DNA of 64,000 bases from Amycolatopsis sp. 2-15 (GCF_030285625.1 NZ_CP127294.1:248001-312000); one strand, 5' to 3'. Numbered from the stretch's first letter, positions 18,693 through 27,630 are shown. Numbers and translations are program-made. The notes: a model not told the origin generated them from the sequence alone.

Positions 18693-18863
18693 TCAGTACC
18701 ATCGGCCACCACCACACCCCCGCCGCCTATTTCATGGCCCCCAAACCACCGCCAAATAGCCCACAACGAACCCACAACAGCACCCCTCGACCCGCCAGCC
18801 CCCACCACCCGAGCCCCTCACCACCGCTACGACCGGGGCCCGCCCACCCGACGCAACACACAC

Positions 18864-18915
18864 GGGGGTCCAGGGGACGCAGCCCCTGGCAGGGGTTTGG
18901 GGGTCCGACCCCCAA
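18864..18915. repeat. G-rich double-hairpin repeat, copy A
   Basis: Two consecutive hairpins: CCAGGGG/CCCCTGG, then TGGGGGTC/GACCCCCA. The same architecture recurs at 19010-19060 and 33372-33430 in the same orientation, with compensating stem changes. Confidence 0.7.
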
Positions 18916-19009
18916 GAGACACAACGAAGAGAGCCCCGTTTGCGCATTCGGCAAACAGCGCCCCCACGCTCGCCACCCGCACCCGGCAACGCCACCCAGC
19001 CACAACGAC

Positions 19010-19060
19010 GGGGGTCCGGGGGCTCGCCCCCGGGCGGGGTCTGGGGGTCGCACCCCCAGC
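19010..19060. repeat. G-rich double-hairpin repeat, copy B
   Basis: Stems CCGGGGG/CCCCCGG and CTGGGGGT/ACCCCCAG. It lies just downstream of the tmRNA terminator. Relative to copies A and C, stem bases differ in pairs, so pairing is kept. Confidence 0.7.
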
Positions 19061-19076
19061 AAACACCCGACACAAG

Positions 19077-19111
19077 AAAACCGGCTCACGCTCTGTGTGA
19101 GCATGAGCCGG
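19077..19111 (-). terminator. Intrinsic terminator of the tmRNA gene
   Basis: On the minus strand CCGGCTCATGCTC pairs with GAGCGTGAGCCGG (one G-U) around a short loop and is followed by TTTTC. It begins 10 nt after the mature tmRNA 3' end. Confidence 0.85.
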
Positions 19112-19120
19112 CCATTCTTG

Positions 19121-19490
19121 TGGAGGTGCCGGGAATTGAACCCGGGTCCTCTAGCGTCTTGACAGGGCTTCTCCGTGTGCAGTCCACTCTGTCTCTACTT
19201 GGCCCCTTCAGTCACGTGAACAAGCTGAAGTGACGAGCCCAGCCACTGTTTGCTTCCCAACCAGGCCCCGTGGCCGGGACTGGCGGTAAGCCTCCTAGCT
19301 GATGCCGGCTACCGGGTCGGAGGCGATCCCGGGCCGACAGACTCACTCTGCTACTTAGGCAGCAAGAGCGAAGTCGCGCTGGCTATTGGCCTTGGCGCTT
19401 ATAGGTTTGCGATGACGCTTGCGGTGGTCTCTCGCCTGCACCGACACGCTTCCCCTGACTCAACGTCCAGAGTCGAAACCGTTCACCCCC
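19121..19490 (-). ncRNA. ssrA: Transfer-messenger RNA (tmRNA)
   Basis: A 370-nt one-piece tmRNA. The tRNA-like ends pair as GGGGGUG (19490-19484) with CACCUCC (19128-19122). They keep the G3-U70 wobble used by alanyl-tRNA synthetase and end in discriminator A at 19121. CCA is not encoded (the next bases are CA then A) and must be added. The T-arm GGTTCAATTCC is intact. The resume codon is read as GCC at 19396 and the tag ORF runs to TAA at 19355, encoding AKANSQRDFALAA, which ends in the ALAA degradation signal. It works with SmpB (24821-25303) to free stalled ribosomes. Confidence 0.96.
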
Positions 19491-19514
19491 TTGTAGGTGC
19501 TACATAACCTGACC

Positions 19515-19520
19515 ATCATA
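19515..19520 (-). promoter_or_regulatory. Possible tmRNA -10 box
   Basis: TATGAT on the minus strand, 25 nt before the mature 5' end. RNase P removes the extra leader in tmRNAs, so this distance is acceptable. No good -35 was seen. Confidence 0.3.
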
Positions 19521-19678
19521 ACGCGTGCGGCAACCTGGTTGATTCCCGGAGGCGCGCCGAGGCACGAGGACCCGGGGTGAGGCTGGCCCTACCCGCAACA
19601 TGCCCGCGCGCCCCATTCAGGCGAACGCCTTCCGAAGCGATGCTGAGCAGGTCGTTCGCTTGGAGAAGGAGCCCCGCC

Positions 19679-20365
19679 ATGGTCACCGTGTCCGCCGCGA
19701 GGAGGCGCCACCCGCCGTTGGGTCGGGCGCTGGCGTTTCTGCTGCTCAACCTGCCCCTGGGCATCGTCTCGTTCGTCCTCATCACGGTGCTGCTCTCGGC
19801 CGGCGCCGGGACGCTCGTCGTGTGGCTGGGGGTGCCGCTGCTGGGGCTGCTCGTCCTCCTGGCCCGCGGGGCGGGGCGGATGGAGCGCGCGCGGGTGTTT
19901 TCGCTGCTCGACACATACGTGGACAGCCCGTATCTGCCGTTGCCACCCACCGGGCAGCGCGCTCGCTGGACCACGCGGCTGAAAGACGGCGCCACGTGGC
20001 GCGACCTGTCGTACTTCTTCCTGCTCTTCCCGATCGGTCTCGTCGAGTTCGTGCTGGTCGTGACGTTCTGGGCGACGAGCCTGGGCCTGGTCGCGCTGCC
20101 GATCTACTACCGCTTCCTGCCCGAGGGCGCCTGGTACTTGCCGGGATACGATGTGCGGTGGCTCACCGTCGACTCGACGGTGAGCGCGCTGCCCTGGGCG
20201 GCGCTGGGGGTGCTGTTCGTCGCCCTGTCCGTGGCGCTGACCAGGGGCCTGGCGGCGCTGCACGGCGGGCTCGCCGTGGCTCTGCTGCGGCCGACCGTGT
20301 CCCAGCGCCGTTGCATGGAGCGCTCGTGGCAGGAACTCGACGAGACGAGCACGGTGACCGGATGA
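19679..20365 (+). CDS. Stand-alone membrane sensor-domain protein
   Basis: 228 residues from the ATG at 19679 (GAAGGAG ribosome site). It has four membrane helices in two pairs (about 15-65 and 115-190) with a conserved RLKDGATWRDLSYFFLLFPIG stretch in between. This layout is the 'sensor' domain found at the N-terminus of many actinobacterial histidine kinases, but here no kinase domain follows. The next gene encodes a kinase with the same domain (WLTRLTDPTTWRDLAYL), overlapping by 4 bp (ATGA). The pair probably arose by duplication and may form a joint sensor. The ligand is unknown. Confidence 0.82.
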   Translation: MVTVSAARRRHPPLGRALAFLLLNLPLGIVSFVLITVLLSAGAGTLVVWLGVPLLGLLVLLARGAGRMERARVFSLLDTYVDSPYLPLPPTGQRARWTTRLKDGATWRDLSYFFLLFPIGLVEFVLVVTFWATSLGLVALPIYYRFLPEGAWYLPGYDVRWLTVDSTVSALPWAALGVLFVALSVALTRGLAALHGGLAVALLRPTVSQRRCMERSWQELDETSTVTG

Positions 20366-21495
20366 CCACGGAGCAGCAGCTGCCGGAGCATCCCCGGCCG
20401 AATCCCGCGCGCACGATCGTCTACATGATCACGAGTTTCGTGTTCCGCCTGGTCCAGTTCGTGCTCATCGTGGTGGGCGCGACGGTGGGCGTCGGCACGG
20501 TCGTGGTCTGGGTCGGGTTCCCGATCCTGCTCGCGACCACGGCGTTCGTCCGCTGGTCGGGTGACGCCGAGCGCCGGTGGGCGCGCACGATGCTGCGGAC
20601 GCCGCTCACGAAGGTCGAGCGGCTGCCGCTCGAGGGCCAGTCGCTGACGCGCCGCTGGCTCACCCGCCTCACCGACCCGACGACGTGGCGTGACCTCGCG
20701 TACCTGATGATCGCGTTTCCGCTGGCCATCGCGGAGCTGCCGGTGGCGATCGCGTCGATCGTGCTGCTGCCGATGGCGATCTGGGTGACGCCGTGGCTCG
20801 GCTGGCTCCACGGCAACCTCGCCCTGTCGCTCCTGGGCCCGAACCGCACGAAGAAGCTCGAAGCGAAGGCCGAGCACCTGCAGGCGTCGCGGGCCCGTGG
20901 TGTCGACGCGGCGGAGGCCGAGCGCCGGCGCATCGAGCGCGATCTGCACGACGGCGCCCAGCAGCGGCTCGTCGCCGTCGCCATGAGCCTCGGGCGCGCG
21001 AAGTCGAAGTTCGACAACGACCCCGCCGCCGTGCGCGACCTCATCGACGAGGCCCACGCCGACGCCAAGCTCGCCGTCTCCGAGCTGCGCGACCTCGCGC
21101 GCGGCATCTACCCCGCCGTCCTCGGCGACCGCGGCCTCGACGCCGCGCTTTCGGCCCAGGCCGCGAAGTCGCCGATCCCGGTCGACGTGAGCGTGAACGT
21201 CGAGCCCCGCCCGCCGGCCGCGGTGGAGACCACGGCGTACTTCATCGTCGGCGAGACGCTCACCAACATCGCCAAGCACTCCGGCGCCACCGAGGCGATC
21301 GTGAAGGTGTGGCGCAGCGAGACGCACGTGATCGTCGAGATCACCGACAACGGGCACGGCGGCGCCGAGGTGCGTCCGGGCGGCGGCCTCGCCGGCCTGG
21401 CCGACCGCGCCGCGACCATCGACGGCGTGATCACCGTGGTCAGCCCCGTCGGCGGACCGACCGTGATCCGGGCGGACCTGCCGTGCCAATGGTGA
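20362..21495 (+). CDS. Sensor histidine kinase with putative sensor domain
   Basis: 377 residues from the ATG at 20362. Residues 20-165 form the four-helix membrane sensor domain. The HisKA_3 helix carries the phospho-His in ERRRIERDLHDGAQQRLVAV (His about 197). The ATPase domain has an N-box (GETLTNIAKHSG) and G boxes (ITDNGHGGAEVRPGGGLAGL). It is coupled to the stand-alone sensor gene upstream and followed after 53 bp by its response regulator. Confidence 0.92.
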   Translation: MTTEQQLPEHPRPNPARTIVYMITSFVFRLVQFVLIVVGATVGVGTVVVWVGFPILLATTAFVRWSGDAERRWARTMLRTPLTKVERLPLEGQSLTRRWLTRLTDPTTWRDLAYLMIAFPLAIAELPVAIASIVLLPMAIWVTPWLGWLHGNLALSLLGPNRTKKLEAKAEHLQASRARGVDAAEAERRRIERDLHDGAQQRLVAVAMSLGRAKSKFDNDPAAVRDLIDEAHADAKLAVSELRDLARGIYPAVLGDRGLDAALSAQAAKSPIPVDVSVNVEPRPPAAVETTAYFIVGETLTNIAKHSGATEAIVKVWRSETHVIVEITDNGHGGAEVRPGGGLAGLADRAATIDGVITVVSPVGGPTVIRADLPCQW

Positions 21496-21548
21496 CCCGT
21501 TCGTGAGTGAATAGCCCGGAGCTTTTCTCTCACGAGCCTGGGGGCCTG

Positions 21549-22190
21549 ATGCGAGTAGTGATCGCCGAAGATGCCGTGCTGCTGCGGGCGGGGGTCACGC
21601 GCCTGCTCGCCGACGAGGGCATCGAGACCGTCGCCGCCGTCGACAACGGTGACGACCTGCTCGGCGCCGTCACCGAACACCGGCCCGACCTCGCGATCGT
21701 CGACGTGCGCATGCCACCGACGTTCACCGACGAAGGCCTGCGCGCCGCCCTCGCCGCGCGCGCCGCCGTGCCCGGCCTGCCCGTGCTGGTGCTTTCGCAG
21801 TACGTGGAGGAGAGCTACGCGGTGGAGCTGCTCTCCGGCGGCGCAGGCGGGGTCGGTTACCTGCTCAAGGAACGCGTCGCCGATGTCGCCGACTTCCTCG
21901 ACGCCGTGCGCCGCGTCGCCAATGGCGGCACGGCGATCGACCCGGACGTGATCGCGCAGCTGATGGCCCGCGGGCGCCGCAACCCGCTCGACGCGCTGAC
22001 CGCGCGCGAATCGGAAGTGCTGGGCCTGATGGCGCAAGGGTTGTCGAACACGGCGATCGCCAACCGGCTCGTGGTGTCGCACGGTGCCGTCGAAAAGCAC
22101 ATCGGCAACATCTTCTCCAAGCTCGGTCTCGAAGCCAGCTCGGAAGAACACCGGCGCGTACGAGCGGTCCTGACGTACCTGGGCCGCTGA
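21549..22190 (+). CDS. NarL/LuxR-family response regulator
   Basis: 213 residues from the ATG at 21549 (MRVVIAEDAVLLRAG), preceded by GGGGG; the in-frame GTG at 21507 gives an unnatural leader. Phospho-acceptor Asp52 (LAIVDVRMPPTFTDEG) and Lys107 (YLLKERV) are present, and the LuxR helix-turn-helix is LTARESEVLGLMAQGLSNTA. The insertion MPPTFTDEG after the phosphorylation site is typical of the DesR/LiaR-like group paired with this kinase type. It is the third gene of the operon. Confidence 0.92.
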   Translation: MRVVIAEDAVLLRAGVTRLLADEGIETVAAVDNGDDLLGAVTEHRPDLAIVDVRMPPTFTDEGLRAALAARAAVPGLPVLVLSQYVEESYAVELLSGGAGGVGYLLKERVADVADFLDAVRRVANGGTAIDPDVIAQLMARGRRNPLDALTARESEVLGLMAQGLSNTAIANRLVVSHGAVEKHIGNIFSKLGLEASSEEHRRVRAVLTYLGR

Positions 22191-22248
22191 CGGCCGTCAC
22201 CCGTATTGGCGGCAGCATGCGCGTGCGGGCCTCGCTTACCATGGACCA

Positions 22249-22506
22249 ATGTCTGGTGAGGAGTTCCCGGTGACCGACCGCAGCGTCCGCTTCTTCGGCG
22301 GCCCGCTCGACGGCCGTGTCCAGGAGCTCACCGAGGAAGAACCGGTGCCGGGCACGATCGTGCGCCACATCCACCTCCACGGCGGCCCGAAGATCGAGAC
22401 GCTGTACGAGCTCGGCATGACCGAGCACGGCTGGGAGTACCGCGTGAGCGCCACCACGCTCTCGGAACCCTCGCACTCCGAACCGGAGCCCGACGGCCTG
22501 AGGTAG
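22249..22506 (+). CDS. Small conserved-looking soluble protein
   Basis: 85 residues starting MSGEEFPVTDRSVRFFGGPL. It is acidic, mostly beta by pattern (RSVRFFGGPLDGRVQELTEE, HIHLHGGPKIETLYELGMTE, GWEYRVSATT), with no signal peptide or cysteine. No family was recognised. It is separated from the response regulator by 58 bp and may have its own promoter. Confidence 0.75.
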   Translation: MSGEEFPVTDRSVRFFGGPLDGRVQELTEEEPVPGTIVRHIHLHGGPKIETLYELGMTEHGWEYRVSATTLSEPSHSEPEPDGLR

Positions 22507-22600
22507 GGACAACCCCCGTAGCGACCACGGGCTGGCCGGAGGTCGAACTCGGCGGCTCACCCCGCTGTCCGAAAAGCCCGCGGCGACCAGCCTTAGAGGC

Positions 22601-23938
22601 ATGACGACGAGCCTGCTGCGGGTCAGCACACCGGTCGCTTCCGGCGGCCGCGACAAGTTCCTCGACGTGGTCCGGGCAGGCGCGATCCTGGCCGTGATCA
22701 CGCAGCACTGGGTGATGCCGGTGCTCTCCTACTCCCAAGGCACGCTGGCGACGGGCAACGCGCTCGCGACGCCCGGCTGGTGGGTCGTGACGTGGCTTTC
22801 GCAAGTGATGCCACTGGTGTTCTTCGCCGGCGCCGCGGCGAACCTGATCTCCTTGCGCCGCGCGGAATCCTCCCGCGCGTGGCTCGCCGCGCGCGTCCGG
22901 AGGCTGCTGGTGCCGGTGCTTCCGCTGCTGGCCGTTTGGCTCGTGGTGCCGGATCTGCTGCAGGGCATGGGAATTCCGGCGCAGCCGCTGCAGGTGGCGA
23001 GCTCGATCGCCGCGCAGCTGCTGTGGTTCCTGTCCGTCTACCTGCTCACGGTGCTGCTCACGCCGCTGATGGTCGCGGCGCACCGCCGCTGGGGCCTGTG
23101 GGTGCCGCTGGTGATGGCCGTGGCGGGCGCGCTCGTCGACGTCGCGCGGTTCGCCGACCTCGGTCTGATCGGCTACGTCAACGCGGTGTTCGTGTGGGTG
23201 GCCGTGCACCAGCTCGGTTTCGCTTACGTGGAAGGCCGGCTGGGCGAGCTGACCCGGCGCGGCGCGCTCGCGTTGTCCGCCGCCGGGTTCGGGGTCACGG
23301 CGCTGCTGGTCGCGTTCGGTCCCTACCCGGCCAGCATGATCGGCATGCCGGGCGCCCCGGTGTCGAACATGAGCCCGCCCACCGTGTTGCTGCTGTTCCT
23401 GGCCGTGGGTCAGCTCGGTCTGCTGCTCGCGTTCCGCCCTCAGCTCAACGCGCTGGCCGCGCGGCCGGGCGTCGGCAGCGCGCTGAGCTGGATCGGCGCG
23501 CGGTTCATGAGCGTGTACCTCTGGCACATGCCGGCCCTGATCGTGGTCTCCGGCGTGACGGTGCTCGGCCTCGGTTACGCGACTCCGGCGCCCGGTTCGG
23601 TGCTGTGGCTCGTGATGGCGCCCGCGTGGTTCGCGCTGTGTGCGGCCGTGCTGCTGGTGCTGCTGCGGCTGTTCTCCCGCTTCGAGACGCAGCGCGACGA
23701 CGTGGTGATCACCGCGCGGACGCCGCAGCTCGTGCTGGCCGGGCTGCTCGCGTCCGGCGGCCTGCTCGGGCTCGCCGCGCACGGCTTCCAGCCGCTGAGC
23801 GAAGGCTTCGCCCACGGCCCGATCCCCTGGGTCGTGCTCTTCGCCGCCGGGTTCGCGCTGGCCGGCCGCCGGCTGTCGCTGACGCCGCTGCTCGGCCGGG
23901 CCGTCGCGATCACGGAGGCGGCGAAGGTCAAACGCTGA
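22601..23938 (+). CDS. Acyltransferase-3 family integral membrane protein
   Basis: 445 residues with about ten membrane helices. The N-terminal motif RDKFLDVVRAGAILAVITQH carries the R/D-x-H pattern of acyltransferase family 3 (OafA/OpgC-like), which moves acyl groups such as acetyl or succinyl from the cytoplasm to surface sugars or lipids. WHMPALIVV near 308 is the usual later His motif. The acceptor cannot be told from the sequence. The 3' end overlaps the convergent amidohydrolase by 11 bp. Confidence 0.85.
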   Translation: MTTSLLRVSTPVASGGRDKFLDVVRAGAILAVITQHWVMPVLSYSQGTLATGNALATPGWWVVTWLSQVMPLVFFAGAAANLISLRRAESSRAWLAARVRRLLVPVLPLLAVWLVVPDLLQGMGIPAQPLQVASSIAAQLLWFLSVYLLTVLLTPLMVAAHRRWGLWVPLVMAVAGALVDVARFADLGLIGYVNAVFVWVAVHQLGFAYVEGRLGELTRRGALALSAAGFGVTALLVAFGPYPASMIGMPGAPVSNMSPPTVLLLFLAVGQLGLLLAFRPQLNALAARPGVGSALSWIGARFMSVYLWHMPALIVVSGVTVLGLGYATPAPGSVLWLVMAPAWFALCAAVLLVLLRLFSRFETQRDDVVITARTPQLVLAGLLASGGLLGLAAHGFQPLSEGFAHGPIPWVVLFAAGFALAGRRLSLTPLLGRAVAITEAAKVKR

Positions 23939-24824
23939 GCAGCTTCGCGGGGGTGTCGTGCAGCACGGCCCGCAGGAACGGCTCGCCAAGGCGATCGTCG
24001 GCCGCCCAGCCGGCGATCGCCTGCAGCTGCGTGGCGTAGGAGTACGGGATGTTCGGGAAGTCGGTGCCCAGCACCACGCGGTCGGCGAACTCGACCAGCC
24101 GGTCGGTCCAGTCGGCCGGCAGCGGCGACATCTTCTGCGCGAACGGCACGCCGACCATGGTCGTGTCGATGTGCACACGAGGGAAGCGCGCCATCAGCTC
24201 GAACGCGCTGGTGAACTCGGGCATCGCCGCGTGGGCCAGCACGGCCGTGAGGTTCGGGTGCCGTTCGAGGACCTCGGCGAACACGTTCAGGCCGGTGAAG
24301 TCGCCGCGCAGGGGACCGTGTCCACAGTGGACGACCACGGGCACACCCGCGTCGGCCAGCGAACCCCACACCGGCTTCAGCAGGTCGTCTCGCGGGTCGT
24401 ACGCACCGACCTGCACGTGGGCCTTGAAACACCGCGCGCCGGCCCGCAGGGTGGCGTCCACTGAGGACACGGCGGCCGGCTCGGGGTAGAACGTGCCCGT
24501 GGGCACGGCTTCCGGCACCTGCTCGGCGAACTCCAGCACCCACGAGGTGAGCCACTCCGCCATACCCGGCTTGTGCGGGTACACCAGCGGCGCGAACTGC
24601 TTCACACCCAGCTCGCGCAGGGTCTGCACGCGCTCCTGCTCCGCCGTTCGGTAGTGCACCGGCCATTCGGTGCCGTAGTGCGCCTGCGCCTGGTCGAAGT
24701 AGGCCCAGACCTTGTCCATCACGGACTTCGGCAGGAAGTGCACGTGGATATCGATGAGCCCGTCGAGACCGAGGGCAGCGGTCCACCGAGCGACGTCGGC
24801 GTCCGAGGCGGGACCGAGCGTCAC
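23928..24824 (-). CDS. Amidohydrolase (metal-dependent, COG2159 type)
   Basis: 298 residues. Metal ligands are HVHF ([17 protein letters not shown]), a middle His in [22 protein letters not shown] and Asp in [13 protein letters not shown], as in the amidohydrolase-2/ACMSD group (decarboxylases and hydrolases of aromatic or lactone substrates). The GTG start at 24824 overlaps the smpB stop (GTGA), an unusual but clear translational coupling to a housekeeping gene. A perfect GTCCACAGTGGAC palindrome (24320-24332) lies inside the gene, spanning Val-His-Cys-Gly codons with rare TGT and GGA. Confidence 0.85.
   Translation of the reverse strand: MTLGPASDADVARWTAALGLDGLIDIHVHFLPKSVMDKVWAYFDQAQAHYGTEWPVHYRTAEQERVQTLRELGVKQFAPLVYPHKPGMAEWLTSWVLEFAEQVPEAVPTGTFYPEPAAVSSVDATLRAGARCFKAHVQVGAYDPRDDLLKPVWGSLADAGVPVVVHCGHGPLRGDFTGLNVFAEVLERHPNLTAVLAHAAMPEFTSAFELMARFPRVHIDTTMVGVPFAQKMSPLPADWTDRLVEFADRVVLGTDFPNIPYSYATQLQAIAGWAADDRLGEPFLRAVLHDTPAKLLSV
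24320..24332. repeat. Iterated palindrome GTCCACAGTGGAC
   Basis: A perfect copy inside the amidohydrolase gene, spanning Val-His-Cys-Gly with TGT and GGA, codons seldom used here. Confidence 0.6.
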
Positions 24825-25303
24825 TCCGTGAACCGGCCCTTCAGCGCGCGGCCCATGGCCTTGCTGATGTCGCGTTCGGCATCGCGCTTGGCCAGCGTCT
24901 GGCGCTTGTCGTAGGCCTTCTTGCCCTTGGCCAGCGCGATCTCGACCTTGACCTTGCCGTCTTTGAAGTACATCGACAGCGGAACGAGCGACAGGCCGCT
25001 CTCCTTCGTCTTGCCGATCAGCTTCTCGATCTCACTGCGGTGCAGCAGCAGCTTGCGCGTGCGCCGCGGCGTGTGGTTGGTCCAGGTGCCCTGCGTGTAC
25101 TCGGGGATGTGCACATTGCGCAGCCACACCTCACCGTCGTCGACGGTCGCGAACGCGTCGGCGAGCGAGGCCTTGCCCTCCCGAAGGCTCTTCACCTCCG
25201 TGCCCTGGAGCACCAGTCCTGCTTCGTAGGTGTCCAGGATGGCGTAGTCGTGCCGAGCCTTGCGGTTCGACGCGATGACCTTCTGTCCACGTTCCTTGGG
25301 CAT
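24821..25303 (-). CDS. smpB: SsrA-binding protein SmpB
   Basis: 160 residues from the ATG at 25303 ([20 protein letters not shown]), the usual length; an upstream open stretch to 25480 is not homologous. Hallmarks are [40 protein letters not shown] and the basic C-terminal tail [20 protein letters not shown]. It carries tmRNA to stalled ribosomes, with the tail reaching into the mRNA channel. Its partner ssrA is 5.3 kb away in this window. Confidence 0.97.
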   Translation of the reverse strand: MPKERGQKVIASNRKARHDYAILDTYEAGLVLQGTEVKSLREGKASLADAFATVDDGEVWLRNVHIPEYTQGTWTNHTPRRTRKLLLHRSEIEKLIGKTKESGLSLVPLSMYFKDGKVKVEIALAKGKKAYDKRQTLAKRDAERDISKAMGRALKGRFTE

Positions 25304-25730
25304 GATGTCAACTCTACGTGGTTTTCCCCGCGGGAGCCGACAGGGTTTCCCCGCGCTGCTCCCCTGGTCAGGGCACTGAAGCGCCGAACCCTGCCACTGA
25401 CCCCGGCCGGACCGGGCGGCGCTCACGCCACCGAACGCGAAGCGCCCGGCCTGGCTGCTCATTTTGCACGACGGCACCACCGCCCCGCACCCGAAGGTGC
25501 GGCAGCGCGGCTCGGGTCAGCGTGACGGCCCGAAGACAAGATGTTGCGCGAACTCCTGCAGCGCGCCGTCACCACGCTCGCCGAAGGCGACTGAACTTTG
25601 GTGACAGTGACGCGGCCCACATCCTGAGCCCGGCTTCACCGTTCTGCTGTGGCCGGGCGTACGCGCTGCCGGCACCGTCCCAGGTGGACGAACTCGGCGC
25701 CGTACCGGCCGCCGCGCCCTGAAAACGACA
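25304..25730. other. Gap between smpB and ftsX without a convincing gene
   Basis: About 430 bp. Open stretches on the plus strand lack ribosome sites and homologous-looking sequence. A short frame at 25541-25591 (LRELLQRAVTTLAEGD then stop) could be a fragment of a lost gene, but the case is weak. The smpB promoter should be in the right part near 25310-25400. Confidence 0.4.
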
Positions 25731-25770
25731 ACGCCGCGGGGGCAGGACCGAAGTCCTGCCCCCGCGGCGT
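25731..25770 (-). terminator. Intrinsic terminator after ftsX
   Basis: A perfect 18-bp stem (25731-25748 with 25753-25770) closed by a UUCG tetraloop on the minus strand, followed by a T-rich tract (GTTTTC). It begins 11 bp after the ftsX stop. Confidence 0.9.
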
Positions 25771-25780
25771 CGCAGCGAAG

Positions 25781-26674
25781 CTAGTGGCGGACGTACAGCC
25801 GGAGCGTGACGTACCCGGTGATCGCCGAGATCACGACCGAAACGGCCAGCAGTATCGGCGCCACGGGGAACAGCAGCTCCAGCGTGGTGATCTGGGGGAA
25901 GACCTCACCAGTCAGCACCGAGTCGAGGAACGTGAGCTTGGCAGCCAGCAGGAACAGGATGCCGAGCACCGCACCGACCACACCGGCGACCACCGCCTCC
26001 AGGAGGAACGGCAGCTGTGTGTACCACCGGGTCGCGCCGACCAGCCGCATGATGCCGACCTCCGTGCGCCGCGTGAACGCCGACACCTGGATGGTGTTCG
26101 CGATCAGCAGCAGCGCCGCGATGGCCATGATGAGGGCGATCCCGAACGCGATGTTGCGGACGCCGTTGAACACGTTGAACACACGGTCGAGGAACTTCTT
26201 CTGGTCGTCGACCTTGCGCACGCCGGGCTTGCCCGAGTACTCCGCGATGATCGCGGCGCTGCGGTCCGGGTCCTTCAGCTTCACCTGCAGCGACGCCGGC
26301 AGCGCCTCCGGTCCGGTGAGCTCCAGCAGCTCGGGCTGGCTCGCGAAGATCTTCTTGAACCGCTCGTAGGCCGCGTCGCGGTTCTCGTAGACCACGGACT
26401 CGACGCCGGGGTTGTTCTGCAGCGACTCGCGTAGCTGGCTGCACAGCGGCTGCGAGCAGTTCTTGTCATTGGCGCTGATGTCCTCGACGAGACTGACCTG
26501 GACCTCGACCTCGGCGAGGAAGTTCGCCTTCATCTTGTCGATCGTCCGCACGGCCAGGAGGCCACCGCCGAGCATGGCGAGGGAGACCGCCGTGGTGAGG
26601 ATCATCGCGATGGTCATCGTGACGTTCCGGCGCAAACCGGTGAGGACCTCGCTGAAGACGAAACTGGCACGCAT
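25781..26674 (-). CDS. ftsX: Cell-division ABC transporter permease-like protein FtsX
   Basis: 297 residues from the ATG at 26674 (MRASFVFSEVLTGLRRNVTM). It has a first helix at about 21-43, a large outer loop with two cysteines (KNCSQPLCSQLRESLQNNPG), and then three helices at about 170-290. FtsX with FtsE transmits a cytoplasmic ATPase cycle to cell-wall hydrolases at the septum. It lies 58 bp after ftsE on the same strand. Confidence 0.95.
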   Translation of the reverse strand: MRASFVFSEVLTGLRRNVTMTIAMILTTAVSLAMLGGGLLAVRTIDKMKANFLAEVEVQVSLVEDISANDKNCSQPLCSQLRESLQNNPGVESVVYENRDAAYERFKKIFASQPELLELTGPEALPASLQVKLKDPDRSAAIIAEYSGKPGVRKVDDQKKFLDRVFNVFNGVRNIAFGIALIMAIAALLLIANTIQVSAFTRRTEVGIMRLVGATRWYTQLPFLLEAVVAGVVGAVLGILFLLAAKLTFLDSVLTGEVFPQITTLELLFPVAPILLAVSVVISAITGYVTLRLYVRH

Positions 26675-26732
26675 CGCAGGTGTCTGTCCCTTGTTGGGTC
26701 GGGGCTGTCGGGGAAGGCGGGCGGCGGGTCGC

Positions 26733-27422
26733 TCAGCGACCGATGCCGTACACCCCACGGGCGTCGTCGCGGATCACGCGGCCGAGCTGCAGCTCGACGA
26801 CCCGGCGCCGCATCGAGTCCACGATGGAGTGGTCGTGGGTGGCCATCAGCACGGTCGTACCCGTGCGGTTGATGCGCTCCAGCAGCAGCATGATGTCCTG
26901 GCTCGTGTCGGGGTCCAGGTTCCCGGTCGGCTCGTCGGCCAGCAGCACCAGCGGCCGGTTCACGAACGCGCGCGCGATCGCCACACGCTGCTGCTCGCCA
27001 CCGGAGAGCTCGTTGGGCAGCCGGTCGGCCTTGCCCTCCAGGCCCACGAGCTCCAGCACCTCCGGCACGACCTTCTTGATGGTCAGGCGCGGCTTGCCGA
27101 TCACCTCGAGCGCGAACGCCACGTTCTCGGCCACCGTCTTGTTGGCCAGCAGCCGGAAGTCCTGGAAGACGCAGCCGATCGTCTGGCGCAGGCGGGGGAC
27201 CCTGCGCCGCGCGAGCTTGGCGACGTCGAAGTTGGACACCATCACGCGGCCCTTGCTCGGGACCTCTTCGCGCAGCAGCAGACGCAGGAACGTCGACTTC
27301 CCGGAACCCGAAGGGCCGATGAGGAAGACGAACTCACCCTTGTCGATCTCGACCGACACCCGTTCGAGGGCAGGACGGGTCGAGGTCTTGTAGACCTTGG
27401 AAACCTCTTCGAGCCGGATCAC
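26733..27422 (-). CDS. ftsE: Cell-division ATP-binding protein FtsE
   Basis: 229 residues. Walker [13 protein letters not shown]-loop VFQDFRLL, signature [15 protein letters not shown], Walker [14 protein letters not shown] and the switch His ([10 protein letters not shown]) are all intact. The start [20 protein letters not shown] is typical of FtsE. It partners FtsX and is followed directly by it. The prfB-ftsE-ftsX-smpB order is common in actinobacteria (recalled). Confidence 0.96.
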   Translation of the reverse strand: MIRLEEVSKVYKTSTRPALERVSVEIDKGEFVFLIGPSGSGKSTFLRLLLREEVPSKGRVMVSNFDVAKLARRRVPRLRQTIGCVFQDFRLLANKTVAENVAFALEVIGKPRLTIKKVVPEVLELVGLEGKADRLPNELSGGEQQRVAIARAFVNRPLVLLADEPTGNLDPDTSQDIMLLLERINRTGTTVLMATHDHSIVDSMRRRVVELQLGRVIRDDARGVYGIGR

Positions 27423-27481
27423 GGTTCGGCATACTACCCATGGGCCTCGTTAAGCCCGGGTTGCCCGTGCCCCCGAAACGA

Positions 27482-27612
27482 GCAAGGGACCCCTGCCGTC
27501 GCCAAGCGTGGCATTTGCCGCGCCGGACGGTAGCGGAAGTCCCTTGCCCCGGAATCGGTTCCGGGTGTCGACAGTGGATCCCGTCGCCTGTTCTGGATCA
27601 GGCGACAGTGGA
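27482..27612. other. Structured intergenic region between prfB and ftsE
   Basis: It contains nested inverted repeats: GCAAGGGAC (27482-27490) with GTCCCTTGC (27539-27547), the palindrome CCGGAATCGGTTCCGG, and GTCGCCTG/CAGGCGAC (27583-27606) flanked by two copies of CGACAGTGGA. The last hairpin lies 25 bp after prfB and is its probable terminator. No gene was found. Confidence 0.45.
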
Positions 27613-27630
27613 CTCCAGGCAGCCGCGCGG

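Larger units (their letters stand above)
18700..19076. other. Gene-free GC-rich region holding repeats between the remnant and tmRNA
   Basis: No coding region is supported. It contains two copies of a G-rich double-hairpin repeat (18864-18915 and 19010-19060) and between them a decayed terminator-like hairpin (GTTTGC...GCAAAC, about 18938-18956). Confidence 0.6.

Noticed and set aside
18700..19120. Integrated phage or ICE at the tmRNA 3' end
   Set aside because: No integrase, no duplicated tmRNA end and no mobile-element genes in the window.
24821..25480. SmpB extended to 25480
   Set aside because: The extra 59 residues are unlike SmpB; the ATG at 25303 matches the family start.
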